Part shown: piece after piece, positions 7,974 through 16,219 of the stretch
Layout: every line of letters begins with the position of its first letter
How positions within the stretch are numbered: the stretch's first letter is position 1
DNA from: Phytomonospora sp040655735
GTDB taxonomy: Bacteria > Actinomycetota > Actinomycetes > Mycobacteriales > Micromonosporaceae
Assembly (NCBI RefSeq): GCF_040655735.1
Contig: NZ_JBFAKK010000005.1
Coordinates: 186,001 to 250,000, forward strand
DNA: 64,000 nucleotides
Direction of reading: 5' to 3'
Position numbers and translations under genes: made by a program
The notes under the pieces: generated by a model
Database searches by the model: none
What the model was told of the DNA's origin: nothing
Seen by the model: only the letters and a program-made list of their open reading frames with translations

Positions 7974-9050
7974 ATGGCGCTTCGTTTACGGACTCTGACC
8001 AACGCGGCCGTGGTACTGCTCGCCGGAGTGACGCTGCTGAGCGGTTGCACCAAGAGCGAGGACGGCGCATCGCCCTCCGACGACTCCAGCGGCGGCGAGC
8101 AGGTCGTCGCCAGTTCCTCGCCGGGCGGCGCGGGCTGCACACTCACCGACTACGGATCCCCCAAGCTCGACCTGAAGGACGCGATCGTCGGCTTCTCGCA
8201 GTCGGAGAAGGAGGCCAACCCCTTCCGGATCGCCGAGACGCAGTCGATCCGCGACGAGGCCGAGAAGATCGGCGTGAAGAAGCTGCTGGTCACCAACGCG
8301 CAGTCGCAGCTTCCCAAGCAGATCAGCGACATCCAGGACATGCTCGCCCAGGGCGCGCAGTTCCTGATCGTGGCCCCGCTCAACTCCGACGGCCTTGAGC
8401 CGGCGCTCGCCGAGGCGGCCGCCAAGAAGGTCCCGGTCCTGACCATCGACCGCAAGATCAACGCGACGGCCTGCAAGGACTACCTCGCCTTCCTCGGCTC
8501 CGACTTCGTCGACCAGGGCAAGCGCGCCGCCGACGCGATGGTGAAGGTGACCGGCGGGACCGGCAAGGTCGCGATCCTGCTCGGTGCCTCGGGCAACAAC
8601 GTGACCACCGACCGCACCAACGGTTTCGTCGAGCAGCTGGCCGCCACGGCACCGGGCCTGGAGATCGTCGCCCAGCAGACCGGCGAGTTCGCCCGCGACA
8701 AGGGCCAGACCGTCATGGAGCAGCTCATCTCCAGCAACCCCGAGATCACCGCGGTGTACGCCGAGAACGACGAGATGGCGCTGGGCGCGGTGACGGCCTT
8801 GAAGACGGCCGGCAAGAAGCCGGGCGTGGACGTCAAGATCGTGTCCATCGACGGCACCCGCAACGCCGTACAGGCCATTGTGGACGGCACCATCAACGCC
8901 GTCATCGAGTCGAACCCGCGCTTCGGTCCGTTGGCCTTCAAGACGGCCGCCGACTTCTACTCCGGCGCCACGATCCCCAACGACGTGATCATCGCCGACC
9001 GGGAGTACGACTCCACCAACGCCAAGGACTCCCTGGCCGGGACCTACTAG
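7974..9050 (+). CDS. Sugar ABC transporter substrate-binding lipoprotein (YtfQ-like)
   Basis: A 358-residue lipoprotein: basic start, hydrophobic segment and lipobox LSGC with the lipidated cysteine at residue 25. The mature part is a periplasmic-binding-protein type 1 fold (sugar/LacI class), with GFSQSEKEANPFRIAETQS, FLIVAPLNSDGLEP, VLTIDRKIN and IVSIDGTRNAVQAIVDG. This pattern closely follows YtfQ, the galactofuranose-binding protein. The ATG at 7974 has TGAGGAGA upstream. It is first in an operon with ATPase, two permeases and LacI regulator. With arabinofuranoside-type enzymes nearby, a furanose ligand (arabinofuranose or galactofuranose) is my inference. Confidence 0.9.
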   Translation: MALRLRTLTNAAVVLLAGVTLLSGCTKSEDGASPSDDSSGGEQVVASSSPGGAGCTLTDYGSPKLDLKDAIVGFSQSEKEANPFRIAETQSIRDEAEKIGVKKLLVTNAQSQLPKQISDIQDMLAQGAQFLIVAPLNSDGLEPALAEAAAKKVPVLTIDRKINATACKDYLAFLGSDFVDQGKRAADAMVKVTGGTGKVAILLGASGNNVTTDRTNGFVEQLAATAPGLEIVAQQTGEFARDKGQTVMEQLISSNPEITAVYAENDEMALGAVTALKTAGKKPGVDVKIVSIDGTRNAVQAIVDGTINAVIESNPRFGPLAFKTAADFYSGATIPNDVIIADREYDSTNAKDSLAGTY

Positions 9051-9064
9051 ACCGGCCGGGTCGA

Positions 9065-9096
9065 CGGCGGGTCCGCGCGCGCAAGCGGGCCCGCCG
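9065..9096 (+). promoter_or_regulatory. Intercistronic hairpin between binding protein and ATPase
   Basis: A 12-bp RNA stem (including one G-U pair) with an eight-base GCGCGCAA loop lies 14 bp after the binding-protein stop. Hairpins in this position commonly protect the upstream message or partly terminate transcription, giving more binding protein than membrane components. There is no U-run. Confidence 0.5.
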
Positions 9097-9124
9097 AACC
9101 GTCGCGGAGCAGAGAGGCGCGAGC

Positions 9125-10687
9125 ATGAGCGACCCTTCGGCGGACACCGACGGCGCCCCGCCGTTACTGGAGGTACGAGACCTTTCCAAGCGCTTCCCCG
9201 GAGTGCTGGCGCTCGACGGCGTCGGCATGACCATCCGGCCCGGCGAGGTCCACGCCCTCGTCGGTGAGAACGGCGCCGGGAAGTCTACTTTGATCAAGGT
9301 GCTGACCGGCGTGTACCAGGCCGACGGCGGCGAGGTCGTCTACGCCGGGAACCCGGTCGCCTTCGCCCGCCCCCTCGACGCCCAGCACGCCGGGATCTCC
9401 ACGATCTACCAGGAGGTCAACCTCATCCCGCTGATGAGCGTGGCCCGCAACCTGTTCCTGGGCCGCGAACCACGCGGCCGGCTCGGTCTCCTCGACGTCG
9501 CCCGGATGAACCGGGAGGCCGCCGCGGCCCTCGCCGAGTTCGGCGTCGCCGTCGACGTGACCAGGCCGCTGCGGTCGATCGGGCTGGGCGCCCAGCAGAT
9601 GGTGGCGCTGGCCCGCGCGGTGGCCGTGCGCGCCCGGCTGCTCATCATGGACGAGCCGACGTCCTCTTTGGAGCAGCGCGAGACGCGCACGCTCTTCGAG
9701 GTCGTCGACCGGCTGAAGTCCGAGGGCATCGCGATCCTCTACGTCAGCCATCGCCTCGACGAGCTGTATCGCCTTGCCTCCAACGTGACCGTCCTGCGTG
9801 ACGGGCGCGTCGTTTACACCGGCGCGTTGGCCGGACTCGACCGCCTCACGCTGATCTCGCACATGCTCGGCCGCGAGATCGCCCAGGTCCGCAAGGAGGG
9901 CCAGACCCGGTTCACCGAACACGAGGCCACCGGCGCCGCACCGGTCCTGCGGGCCGAGGGGTTGACGAAGCGGCACGTCCTGCGGGGCGTGAGCTTCGAG
10001 GTCCGGCCGGGCGAGGTGACCGGCCTCGGCGGCCTGCTCGGCGCGGGCCGCTCAGAGACCGCCAAGGCCGTCATCGGGGCACTGCCACTGGACTCGGGAA
10101 CCGTCAGCGTCGACGGACGGCGGCTGCGGCGCCTGTCCCCGGCCGCCGCGATCCGCGCCGGCGTGGTCCTGCTCCCCGAGGACCGCAAGGCCGAGGGGAT
10201 CGTCCCGGAGCTGTCGGTCCGCGAGAACATCGTCCTCGCCGCGATACCGCGTATCACCCGCTTCGGCTTCGTGTCGAAGAAGCGGCAGGACCGCATCGTC
10301 GAGACCTTCATGCGCCGCCTGCGGATCAAGGCCTCCAGCCCCGACCAGAAGGTCGCCGAACTCTCCGGCGGCAACCAGCAGAAGGTGCTGCTGGCCCGGT
10401 GGCTGTGCCTCAACCCGCGCCTGCTCCTGCTCGACGAGCCCACCCGCGGCATCGACGTCGGCGCCAAGGCCGAGGTGCAGGGCCTCATCGACGAACTCGC
10501 CCGCGAAGGGCTCGCGGTCGTCCTGATCTCCTCCGACCTCGAAGAACTCGTCGAAGGCGCCGACCGCGTCGTGGTCCTGCGCGCCGGCGCCGTCGTCGGC
10601 GAGCTCACCGGCGACGAGGTGTCCGAGGACGCCGTGATCGCCGCCCTGGCCGCCGACGAGCCACCGCCGCCCGTGGGGAAGGACTGA
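9125..10687 (+). CDS. Sugar ABC transporter ATP-binding protein (double ATPase, YtfR/RbsA-like)
   Basis: A 520-residue protein with two fused ABC domains, as in RbsA and YtfR. The first has Walker A GENGAGKSTLIK and Walker B LLIMDEPTSSLE. The second has a degenerate Walker A (GLLGAGRSETAK), signature LSGGNQQKVLLARWL and Walker B LLLLDEPTRGIDVG. The asymmetry is normal in carbohydrate-uptake class 2 ATPases. The ATG at 9125 follows AGAGAGGCG. The stop is one base from the start of the next gene, so the two are likely translationally coupled. Confidence 0.95.
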   Translation: MSDPSADTDGAPPLLEVRDLSKRFPGVLALDGVGMTIRPGEVHALVGENGAGKSTLIKVLTGVYQADGGEVVYAGNPVAFARPLDAQHAGISTIYQEVNLIPLMSVARNLFLGREPRGRLGLLDVARMNREAAAALAEFGVAVDVTRPLRSIGLGAQQMVALARAVAVRARLLIMDEPTSSLEQRETRTLFEVVDRLKSEGIAILYVSHRLDELYRLASNVTVLRDGRVVYTGALAGLDRLTLISHMLGREIAQVRKEGQTRFTEHEATGAAPVLRAEGLTKRHVLRGVSFEVRPGEVTGLGGLLGAGRSETAKAVIGALPLDSGTVSVDGRRLRRLSPAAAIRAGVVLLPEDRKAEGIVPELSVRENIVLAAIPRITRFGFVSKKRQDRIVETFMRRLRIKASSPDQKVAELSGGNQQKVLLARWLCLNPRLLLLDEPTRGIDVGAKAEVQGLIDELAREGLAVVLISSDLEELVEGADRVVVLRAGAVVGELTGDEVSEDAVIAALAADEPPPPVGKD

Positions 10688-10688
10688 G

Positions 10689-11648
10689 ATGGCCACCGAC
10701 ACCGCTCCGCTGCGCCGTCGCTTCGGGCTTCCCCGGCTGGTGCAGGACTACGGCGTCTACGCCGCCGTGGCGGCCCTGGTCGCCTACAACGCCGTGTTCA
10801 CCCCGAACTTCCTCGACTCGGGAAACCTGCGCACGCAGCTGGTCCAGGTCGCGCCCGTCGTGATCGTCGCGCTCGGGATGGCCCTGGTCATCGGCAGCGA
10901 GGGCATCGACCTGTCCGTCGGGTCGGTCATGGCGCTGGCGGCGGCGATCATCCCGCTCTACCTCGGATTCGGCGTGTGGCCGTCGATCGCGATGGCCCTG
11001 ATCGCCGGGGTCTTCGCCGGCCTGTTCAACGGCGTCCTCGTCGCCGTCGTCGGCCTCCAGCCGATCGTGGCGACCCTCGCCCTGCTCGTCGCCGGCCGGG
11101 GCCTGGCCCTCGTCTTCGCCGACGGGCAGCTCAAACAGCTCCACAACCCCGACCTGCTCGCCCTCGGCAGCGACGACGTCGCAGGTGTGCCCATCGTGGT
11201 CCTGGTCGCCCTCGCGCTGACGGTCGTGGCCGCCTTCCTCGTCCGCAGCACCTCCTACGGCAGGCAGCTCACGGCCGTCGGCGGCAACCGCGCGGCGGCA
11301 AGCCTCGCCGGCCTTCCGGTGCGCCGGATCCTCATCGTCACCTACATCCTGTGCGGCGTCTTCGCCGCGGTCGCCGGCGTCCTGGCCACCTCGCGGCTGA
11401 CCGCCAGCGACCCCTCGACGATCGGCAACCTCATCGAGCTGTCGGCGATCACGGCGGTCGTCGTCGGCGGTACTCCGCTGACCGGCGGGCGCATCCGGAT
11501 CGTCGGCACCGTCGCCGGAGCGCTCGTGATGCAGCTCGTCCGCGCCACCCTCATCAAGCACGACCTGCCCGACTCGACCGCCCAGATGGCCCAGGCGGTC
11601 ATCATCCTGGCCGCCGTCTACGTCGCCCGCGAACGGAGGACACGGTGA
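10689..11648 (+). CDS. Sugar ABC transporter permease (YtfT-like)
   Basis: A 319-residue polytopic membrane protein of the BPD_transp_2 family (RbsC/YtfT type). It carries the conserved IVALGMALVIGSEGIDLSVG and YGRQLTAVGGNRAAASLAGLP loops and a GGTPLTGGRI segment. It forms the membrane channel with the second permease. It starts at ATG 10689, one base after the ATPase stop, and its stop overlaps the GTG of the next permease. Confidence 0.94.
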   Translation: MATDTAPLRRRFGLPRLVQDYGVYAAVAALVAYNAVFTPNFLDSGNLRTQLVQVAPVVIVALGMALVIGSEGIDLSVGSVMALAAAIIPLYLGFGVWPSIAMALIAGVFAGLFNGVLVAVVGLQPIVATLALLVAGRGLALVFADGQLKQLHNPDLLALGSDDVAGVPIVVLVALALTVVAAFLVRSTSYGRQLTAVGGNRAAASLAGLPVRRILIVTYILCGVFAAVAGVLATSRLTASDPSTIGNLIELSAITAVVVGGTPLTGGRIRIVGTVAGALVMQLVRATLIKHDLPDSTAQMAQAVIILAAVYVARERRTR

Positions 11649-12664
11649 ACGACACCGGTACCGAGCCGATCACCCACGCGCGCGGCCAAATGCGCACCAT
11701 GCGCCCCTCGCGCGCGGAGAAGGCCGCCGGACTCGCGCAGCGCCACGGCGCCCTCGCCATGCTGGCGGTGTCCTTCCTCGCCGCCGCGGTGACCTTCGAG
11801 TCCTTCACGTCCCTCGACAACCTCACCGGGATCGCGATCCAGTCGTCCTTCGCGGTCATCATCGCCCTCGGCATGACCTTCGTGATCATCGGCGGCGGCA
11901 TCGACCTGTCGGTCGGCGCGGTGTTCGCGCTGGCCGGCGTGCTCGCCGCCTACGCCGGCCGCTGGGGACTGCTTCCGGCACTGCTGGTGCCGCTGGCGGT
12001 GTGCTGCCTCATCGGTCTGGTGCACGGCTTCCTCATAGCCCGCACCGGAATGGCGCCCTTCATCGTCACCCTCGCCGGACTGCTCGCCGCGCGCGGACTG
12101 ATGCTGGCGCTGACCGACGAGGGCGCCGAGACCTACCTCCTGCCGGCCGACTCGCCGATGCTCGACCTCGGCCGGGGAACGCTCTTCGACGTCGGCTACC
12201 CCGTCTACATCGCCGCCGGGCTGGGGATCTCGGCGGCGATCGCGCTCCAGCGCAGCCGCTACGGGCAGACCCTCTACGCCGTCGGCGGCAACGAGGACGC
12301 CGCCGGGCTCATGGGCGTCCCCGTCGCCCGCGTCAAGATCGCCACCTACGCGCTGAGCGCCACCCTCGCCGGGCTCGCCGGCGTGCTCAACACCGCGCGC
12401 CTGGGTTCGGGAGTGACGATCCTGGGCGTCGGCATGGAACTCGACGCGATCGCCGCCGTCGTCATCGGCGGAACCCTGCTGGCCGGTGGCGCGGGCGGGA
12501 TCGGCGGCACCATCTGCGGTGTGCTCATCCTCGGCGTGATCCAGAACGTCATCAACCAGATCGGTACGCTCACCTCGTCGGCGCAGTCGGTCGTCAGCGG
12601 TGCCTTCCTGACGGTCGTGGTCGTGGCGCAGACATACCTCGGGAAGGTCAGGCGGCTTCGTTGA
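11645..12664 (+). CDS. Sugar ABC transporter permease (YjfF-like)
   Basis: A 339-residue second permease of the same family, starting at GTG 11645 in a GTGA overlap with the previous stop. It shows VIIALGMTFVIIGGGIDLSVG, YGQTLYAVGGNEDAAGLMGVP and GGTLLAGGAGGIGG. Two different permeases with one double ATPase is the YtfQRT-YjfF arrangement, which fits a furanose transporter better than the single-permease ribose type. The N-terminal 30 residues are hydrophilic and basic. Confidence 0.94.
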   Translation: MNDTGTEPITHARGQMRTMRPSRAEKAAGLAQRHGALAMLAVSFLAAAVTFESFTSLDNLTGIAIQSSFAVIIALGMTFVIIGGGIDLSVGAVFALAGVLAAYAGRWGLLPALLVPLAVCCLIGLVHGFLIARTGMAPFIVTLAGLLAARGLMLALTDEGAETYLLPADSPMLDLGRGTLFDVGYPVYIAAGLGISAAIALQRSRYGQTLYAVGGNEDAAGLMGVPVARVKIATYALSATLAGLAGVLNTARLGSGVTILGVGMELDAIAAVVIGGTLLAGGAGGIGGTICGVLILGVIQNVINQIGTLTSSAQSVVSGAFLTVVVVAQTYLGKVRRLR

Positions 12665-12715
12665 ACCGGTCGCGCATTGCCGTCACAGTCACCGATGAGC
12701 GGAGGTAGGCGACCG

Positions 12716-13729
12716 GTGGGCGTCAGTCTCAAGGACATCGCCAAACTCGCGGGCGTGTCCCTGGCGACGGTGTCCAATGTGGTCAACGGATACCGGCCGG
12801 TGGGCGCGGCGACCCGCGAACGCGTGCAGCGGGCCATCGACCAGCTCGGCTACGTGCCGAACCTCAGCGCCCGACACCTGCGCAACGGCCGGACCGGGAT
12901 CATCGCGCTGGCCATCCCCGAACTCGACAACCCCTACTTCGCCGAACTCGCCGGCTTCGCCATCCGGCAGGCCCGCGAGTCGGGCTTCACCCTGCTCATC
13001 GACTACACCAACGGTGACCGGGAGAGCGAACTGACGCTCGCCGAGGGCTTTCGCGAGCAGATCATCGACGGGCTCGTCCTCAGCCCGGTCGGGCTCACCC
13101 GCGAGGAGATCCTCAACCGCCGCAGCAGCACTCCGCTGGTCCTGATCGGCGAGAGCATCTACGACGTGCCGCACCACCACATCGCCATCGACAACCTCGC
13201 CGCCAGCCACGCCGCCGTGCAGCACCTGGTGTCCCTCGACCGCCGCCGGATCGCCTTCGCCGGAGCGCATCCCGACGCCGAACGCCAGCCCGCGCACCTG
13301 CGGCTGCGCGGTTATCAGGAGGCACTGGCGGCCGCCGGGCTGCCGAGCGACCCGCGACTGGTCGCCTCGACGGCCCACTTCGTGCGCTCCGACGGGTACG
13401 CGGCCATGCGGACCCTGCTGGAACTCCCCGAACCGCCCGACGCCGTCTTCGCCTACAACGACCTCATCGCGATCGGCGCCATGCGCGCGATCATCGAGGC
13501 AGGCCTGCGCATCCCCGAGGACATCGCCGTCATCGGCTTCGACGACATCGAGGACGGCCGCTTCTCCACCCCGACCCTCACCACCATCTCGCCCGACAAG
13601 GAGCGCATCGGCACCCTCGCGGTGAGCTCCCTCATCGCGCAGGTACTCGGCGAGCCGGCCGGGCCGCCCAGGGACGTGCAGCCCGCGTTTCGCCTGGTGA
13701 CAAGGGAGAGCACGCTCGGCAGGCGATAG
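12716..13729 (+). CDS. LacI family transcriptional regulator
   Basis: A 337-residue repressor: HTH at about residues 5-24 (LKDIAKLAGVSLATVSNVVN), hinge helix (LSARHLRNGRTGIIAL), then a periplasmic-binding-protein-like effector domain ending IAVIGFDDIEDGRFSTPTLTTI. I start it at GTG 12716 because a perfect GGAGGT lies nine bases upstream; the in-frame ATG at 12695 lacks one. It is the last gene of the transporter operon, 51 bp after the permease. The two TATAACGTTATA promoters in this locus are its likely targets and the imported sugar its likely inducer. This would also make the regulator autoregulated. Confidence 0.93.
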   Translation: MGVSLKDIAKLAGVSLATVSNVVNGYRPVGAATRERVQRAIDQLGYVPNLSARHLRNGRTGIIALAIPELDNPYFAELAGFAIRQARESGFTLLIDYTNGDRESELTLAEGFREQIIDGLVLSPVGLTREEILNRRSSTPLVLIGESIYDVPHHHIAIDNLAASHAAVQHLVSLDRRRIAFAGAHPDAERQPAHLRLRGYQEALAAAGLPSDPRLVASTAHFVRSDGYAAMRTLLELPEPPDAVFAYNDLIAIGAMRAIIEAGLRIPEDIAVIGFDDIEDGRFSTPTLTTISPDKERIGTLAVSSLIAQVLGEPAGPPRDVQPAFRLVTRESTLGRR

Positions 13730-13734
13730 CGGCA

Positions 13735-13762
13735 GGCCCCGCCCGCCGAAGCGGACGGGGCC
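13735..13762. terminator. Hairpin terminator between convergent operons
   Basis: A 12-bp stem with one mismatch and a CGAA loop (GGCCCCGCCCGC / GCGGACGGGGCC) begins five bases after the LacI stop and lies 18 bp from the end of the convergent GH2 gene. Confidence 0.65.
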
Positions 13763-13779
13763 GACCGAGCCGCCGCGGA

Positions 13780-16134
13780 TCAGGGCGCCCAGGGAGTCGT
13801 GATGTTCCAGGTGCTGTCGGCGGCCCACAGCGCGGGCGAGTTGTACGCGGCCCCACCGGAACCGTTGGTGATCCATACCTCCGAGTTGTAGTGCCGCAGG
13901 TAGGAACCCGGCTGGTTGTACGCCTCCAGCGACACGCCACCGCCGGTCGCGCCCGACTGGGCGCACCAGGTCGCGTCGGCCCGCATCAGCGCCGACCCGT
14001 CGTCGGGGGAGTTGCGCACCCGCGAGTCCTGATGCCGCAGGTACTGACCGGGATAGTTGACCGACTCGAAGGAGTAGCAGCCCGAACCGGCCAGACCCGC
14101 CCGCACGGTGTAGGTCGCGTCGCTCTTCAGCAGCGCCGAACTGGCGGCGTTGACGACCTCGGTGTAGGCGAGGCTCCCGGCGTGCCGCAGGTACTTCTCG
14201 GTGTGCCCGCTCGTGGTGACCTGGAACGACCTGCGCGTGTTCACCGGCAGCGTCACCGGCGACATCGCCGGCAGCGCACGGGATGCGTTGATGACGGCCA
14301 GGTTCGCCGCCCGCACCCGGGCCTGGTCGACCTTCACCTGCTGCCGGTCATAGGTGAGCATCCCGTTGAGCTCACCCTCCAGGTCGGTGATCTCGGTGTA
14401 CACCGATGCGCTCAGACCCCGGCTGATCATCAGGTTCTGCACCCCTTGCACCAGTCCGACGTACCGGTTGGTCAGCGTGTTCGAGTCGGACTGCCACTCA
14501 TAGGCGAAGTACTGGCCGTTCGGGCTGTACTCGTGCCCGGGCGCGTGCAGGCCCAGACCCCCGAACTCGCCGAGCACCGCGATCCGCGTCGCCGACGGCA
14601 GCGGCGACGCCGGACCCAGATACATGTGCCAGTCGTCGATGTCGCCGTTGCCGGGATCCCCCAGCGACTGGCAGCAGTTGTGCCCGCTGTGCGGGTTCAC
14701 CAGCCGCGTCGGGTCCTGGTTCTTCACGTTCTGCCCGACCCGCCGGGTGTCGGCCAGCGCGCGCTCGCCCCAGCCCTCGTTGTAGACGGTGTAGGCGACC
14801 ACGGAGGGCGCGCTGCGGTGCTCGTCGACGATCTCGCGCGCCTCGGCCTCGAACTGCGCCTGCTGGGCGTCGTTGGCGTTGACGTCCTGCGCGGTCATCG
14901 ACGGGACGTCCTGCCAGACCAGCAATCCGAGCCGGTCGGCGTGGTAGAACCAGCGCTGCGGCTCGACCTTGATGTGCTTGCGCACCATGTTGAAGCCGAG
15001 GTCCTTGTGCTTCTGGAGGTCGTGGGCCAAGGCCGCGTCGGTCGGCGCGGTGTAGAGCCCGTCGGGCCAGAAGCCCTGGTCGAGGGTGCCGAGCTGGAAC
15101 ACGAACTGGCCGTTGAGCTTGGGCCGCATCACGCCGTTGACCAGGCCCGTGGTGATCTCGCGCATCCCGAAGTAGTGCGTCGTGCGGTCGACCTGGGTTC
15201 CGCCGCTGTTTCGCAGCGTGACACGGAGGTTGTAGAGGAAGGGATCCTCCGGTGACCAGCGCCGGGCGTTGGGCACCGGGACGGTGAACTCGGTGAAGGC
15301 GCCGGTCGCCGTGCCGACGACGGTGGTTCCGTTGAGGGCCTCGGCGAGGACGCTGTGGCCGCTGACGTCGCCTCGGGTGAAGACCCGCAGCCGCAGGGTG
15401 TTGTTGGACAGGTTGGCGTAGGTGTCGACGCTGCTGATCGAGGCCGCGGGGGTCGGTTCCAGCCACACGGTCTGCCAGATGCCCGAACTCGGTGTGTAGA
15501 AGATGCCGCTGGGCGTCTTGGTCTGCTTCCCGATCAGCGGCAGGGTCCCGTTCTGGCGGCTGTCGGTGGGGTCGTAGACCTTCACGATGATCTCGTTGGC
15601 GCCGCCGTTGAGGCGCGGGGTGATGTCGAAGGTGAAGGCGTCGTAGCCCCCGGTGTGGCCGCCGACCTGGACGCCGTTGACCCACACGGTGGTCTGCCAG
15701 TCGACGGCTCCGAAGTGGAGCTGCACCCGGCGGCCCGACCAGCCGGCCGGGACGGTGAAGGTCCGCCGGTAGTACAGGTAGTGGCGGTTGTCGCTCGCCG
15801 GGCGCATGACGCCGGACAGCGCCGACTCCACCGGGAAGGGCACGTTGACCCGCTCGGGGAGGGTGGTGTTGAACTGCGGCGGGTCGTCGGTCGCCGACTG
15901 GCGCAGCTGCCACTCGCCGTTGAGGTTCTGCCAGTCGGGCCGGACCATCTGCGGGCGCGGGTACTCCGGCAGCGGCGTGCCGGCCAGCGCCTGACCGGTC
16001 CACGGCGTCGTCAGCGGCGGTGTCTTGGCCGGCGCGGACTGCGCGGCCGGTGCCGTCACGAGGATCGAGGCGAGCGTCGCCAGGGTGGTGACCAGGATGA
16101 GGAGCGGACGGGATCGGGTGCGCGGCGGGGTCAT
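13780..16134 (-). CDS. Secreted GH2 family glycoside hydrolase with C-terminal AbfB domain
   Basis: A 784-residue exported enzyme. Signal peptide (residues 1-33, ending AAQSAPA); GH2 sugar-binding jelly roll about 60-225; immunoglobulin-like domain about 230-330; TIM barrel about 335-620, with acid/base E453 in YNEGWG and nucleophile E523 in LGEFGG. The last 150 residues carry three copies of a YLRH motif in an AbfB (CBM42) arabinofuranose-binding trefoil. GH2 includes beta-galactosidases, mannosidases and glucuronidases, and the exact linkage is not readable. The AbfB module points to arabinose-containing plant polysaccharide or arabinogalactan. It is second in an operon after the damaged GH127 gene; GGAG precedes the ATG. 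Confidence 0.9.
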   Translation of the reverse strand: MTPPRTRSRPLLILVTTLATLASILVTAPAAQSAPAKTPPLTTPWTGQALAGTPLPEYPRPQMVRPDWQNLNGEWQLRQSATDDPPQFNTTLPERVNVPFPVESALSGVMRPASDNRHYLYYRRTFTVPAGWSGRRVQLHFGAVDWQTTVWVNGVQVGGHTGGYDAFTFDITPRLNGGANEIIVKVYDPTDSRQNGTLPLIGKQTKTPSGIFYTPSSGIWQTVWLEPTPAASISSVDTYANLSNNTLRLRVFTRGDVSGHSVLAEALNGTTVVGTATGAFTEFTVPVPNARRWSPEDPFLYNLRVTLRNSGGTQVDRTTHYFGMREITTGLVNGVMRPKLNGQFVFQLGTLDQGFWPDGLYTAPTDAALAHDLQKHKDLGFNMVRKHIKVEPQRWFYHADRLGLLVWQDVPSMTAQDVNANDAQQAQFEAEAREIVDEHRSAPSVVAYTVYNEGWGERALADTRRVGQNVKNQDPTRLVNPHSGHNCCQSLGDPGNGDIDDWHMYLGPASPLPSATRIAVLGEFGGLGLHAPGHEYSPNGQYFAYEWQSDSNTLTNRYVGLVQGVQNLMISRGLSASVYTEITDLEGELNGMLTYDRQQVKVDQARVRAANLAVINASRALPAMSPVTLPVNTRRSFQVTTSGHTEKYLRHAGSLAYTEVVNAASSALLKSDATYTVRAGLAGSGCYSFESVNYPGQYLRHQDSRVRNSPDDGSALMRADATWCAQSGATGGGVSLEAYNQPGSYLRHYNSEVWITNGSGGAAYNSPALWAADSTWNITTPWAP

Positions 16135-16219
16135 GTCGTCTCCGTGGGTGACGGGCCGGGGCCCGGGGATGGACGGGGTCGTCGTCCGCCGCGTGCGCTT
16201 GCCGGGCGGCGGTGGGCTT

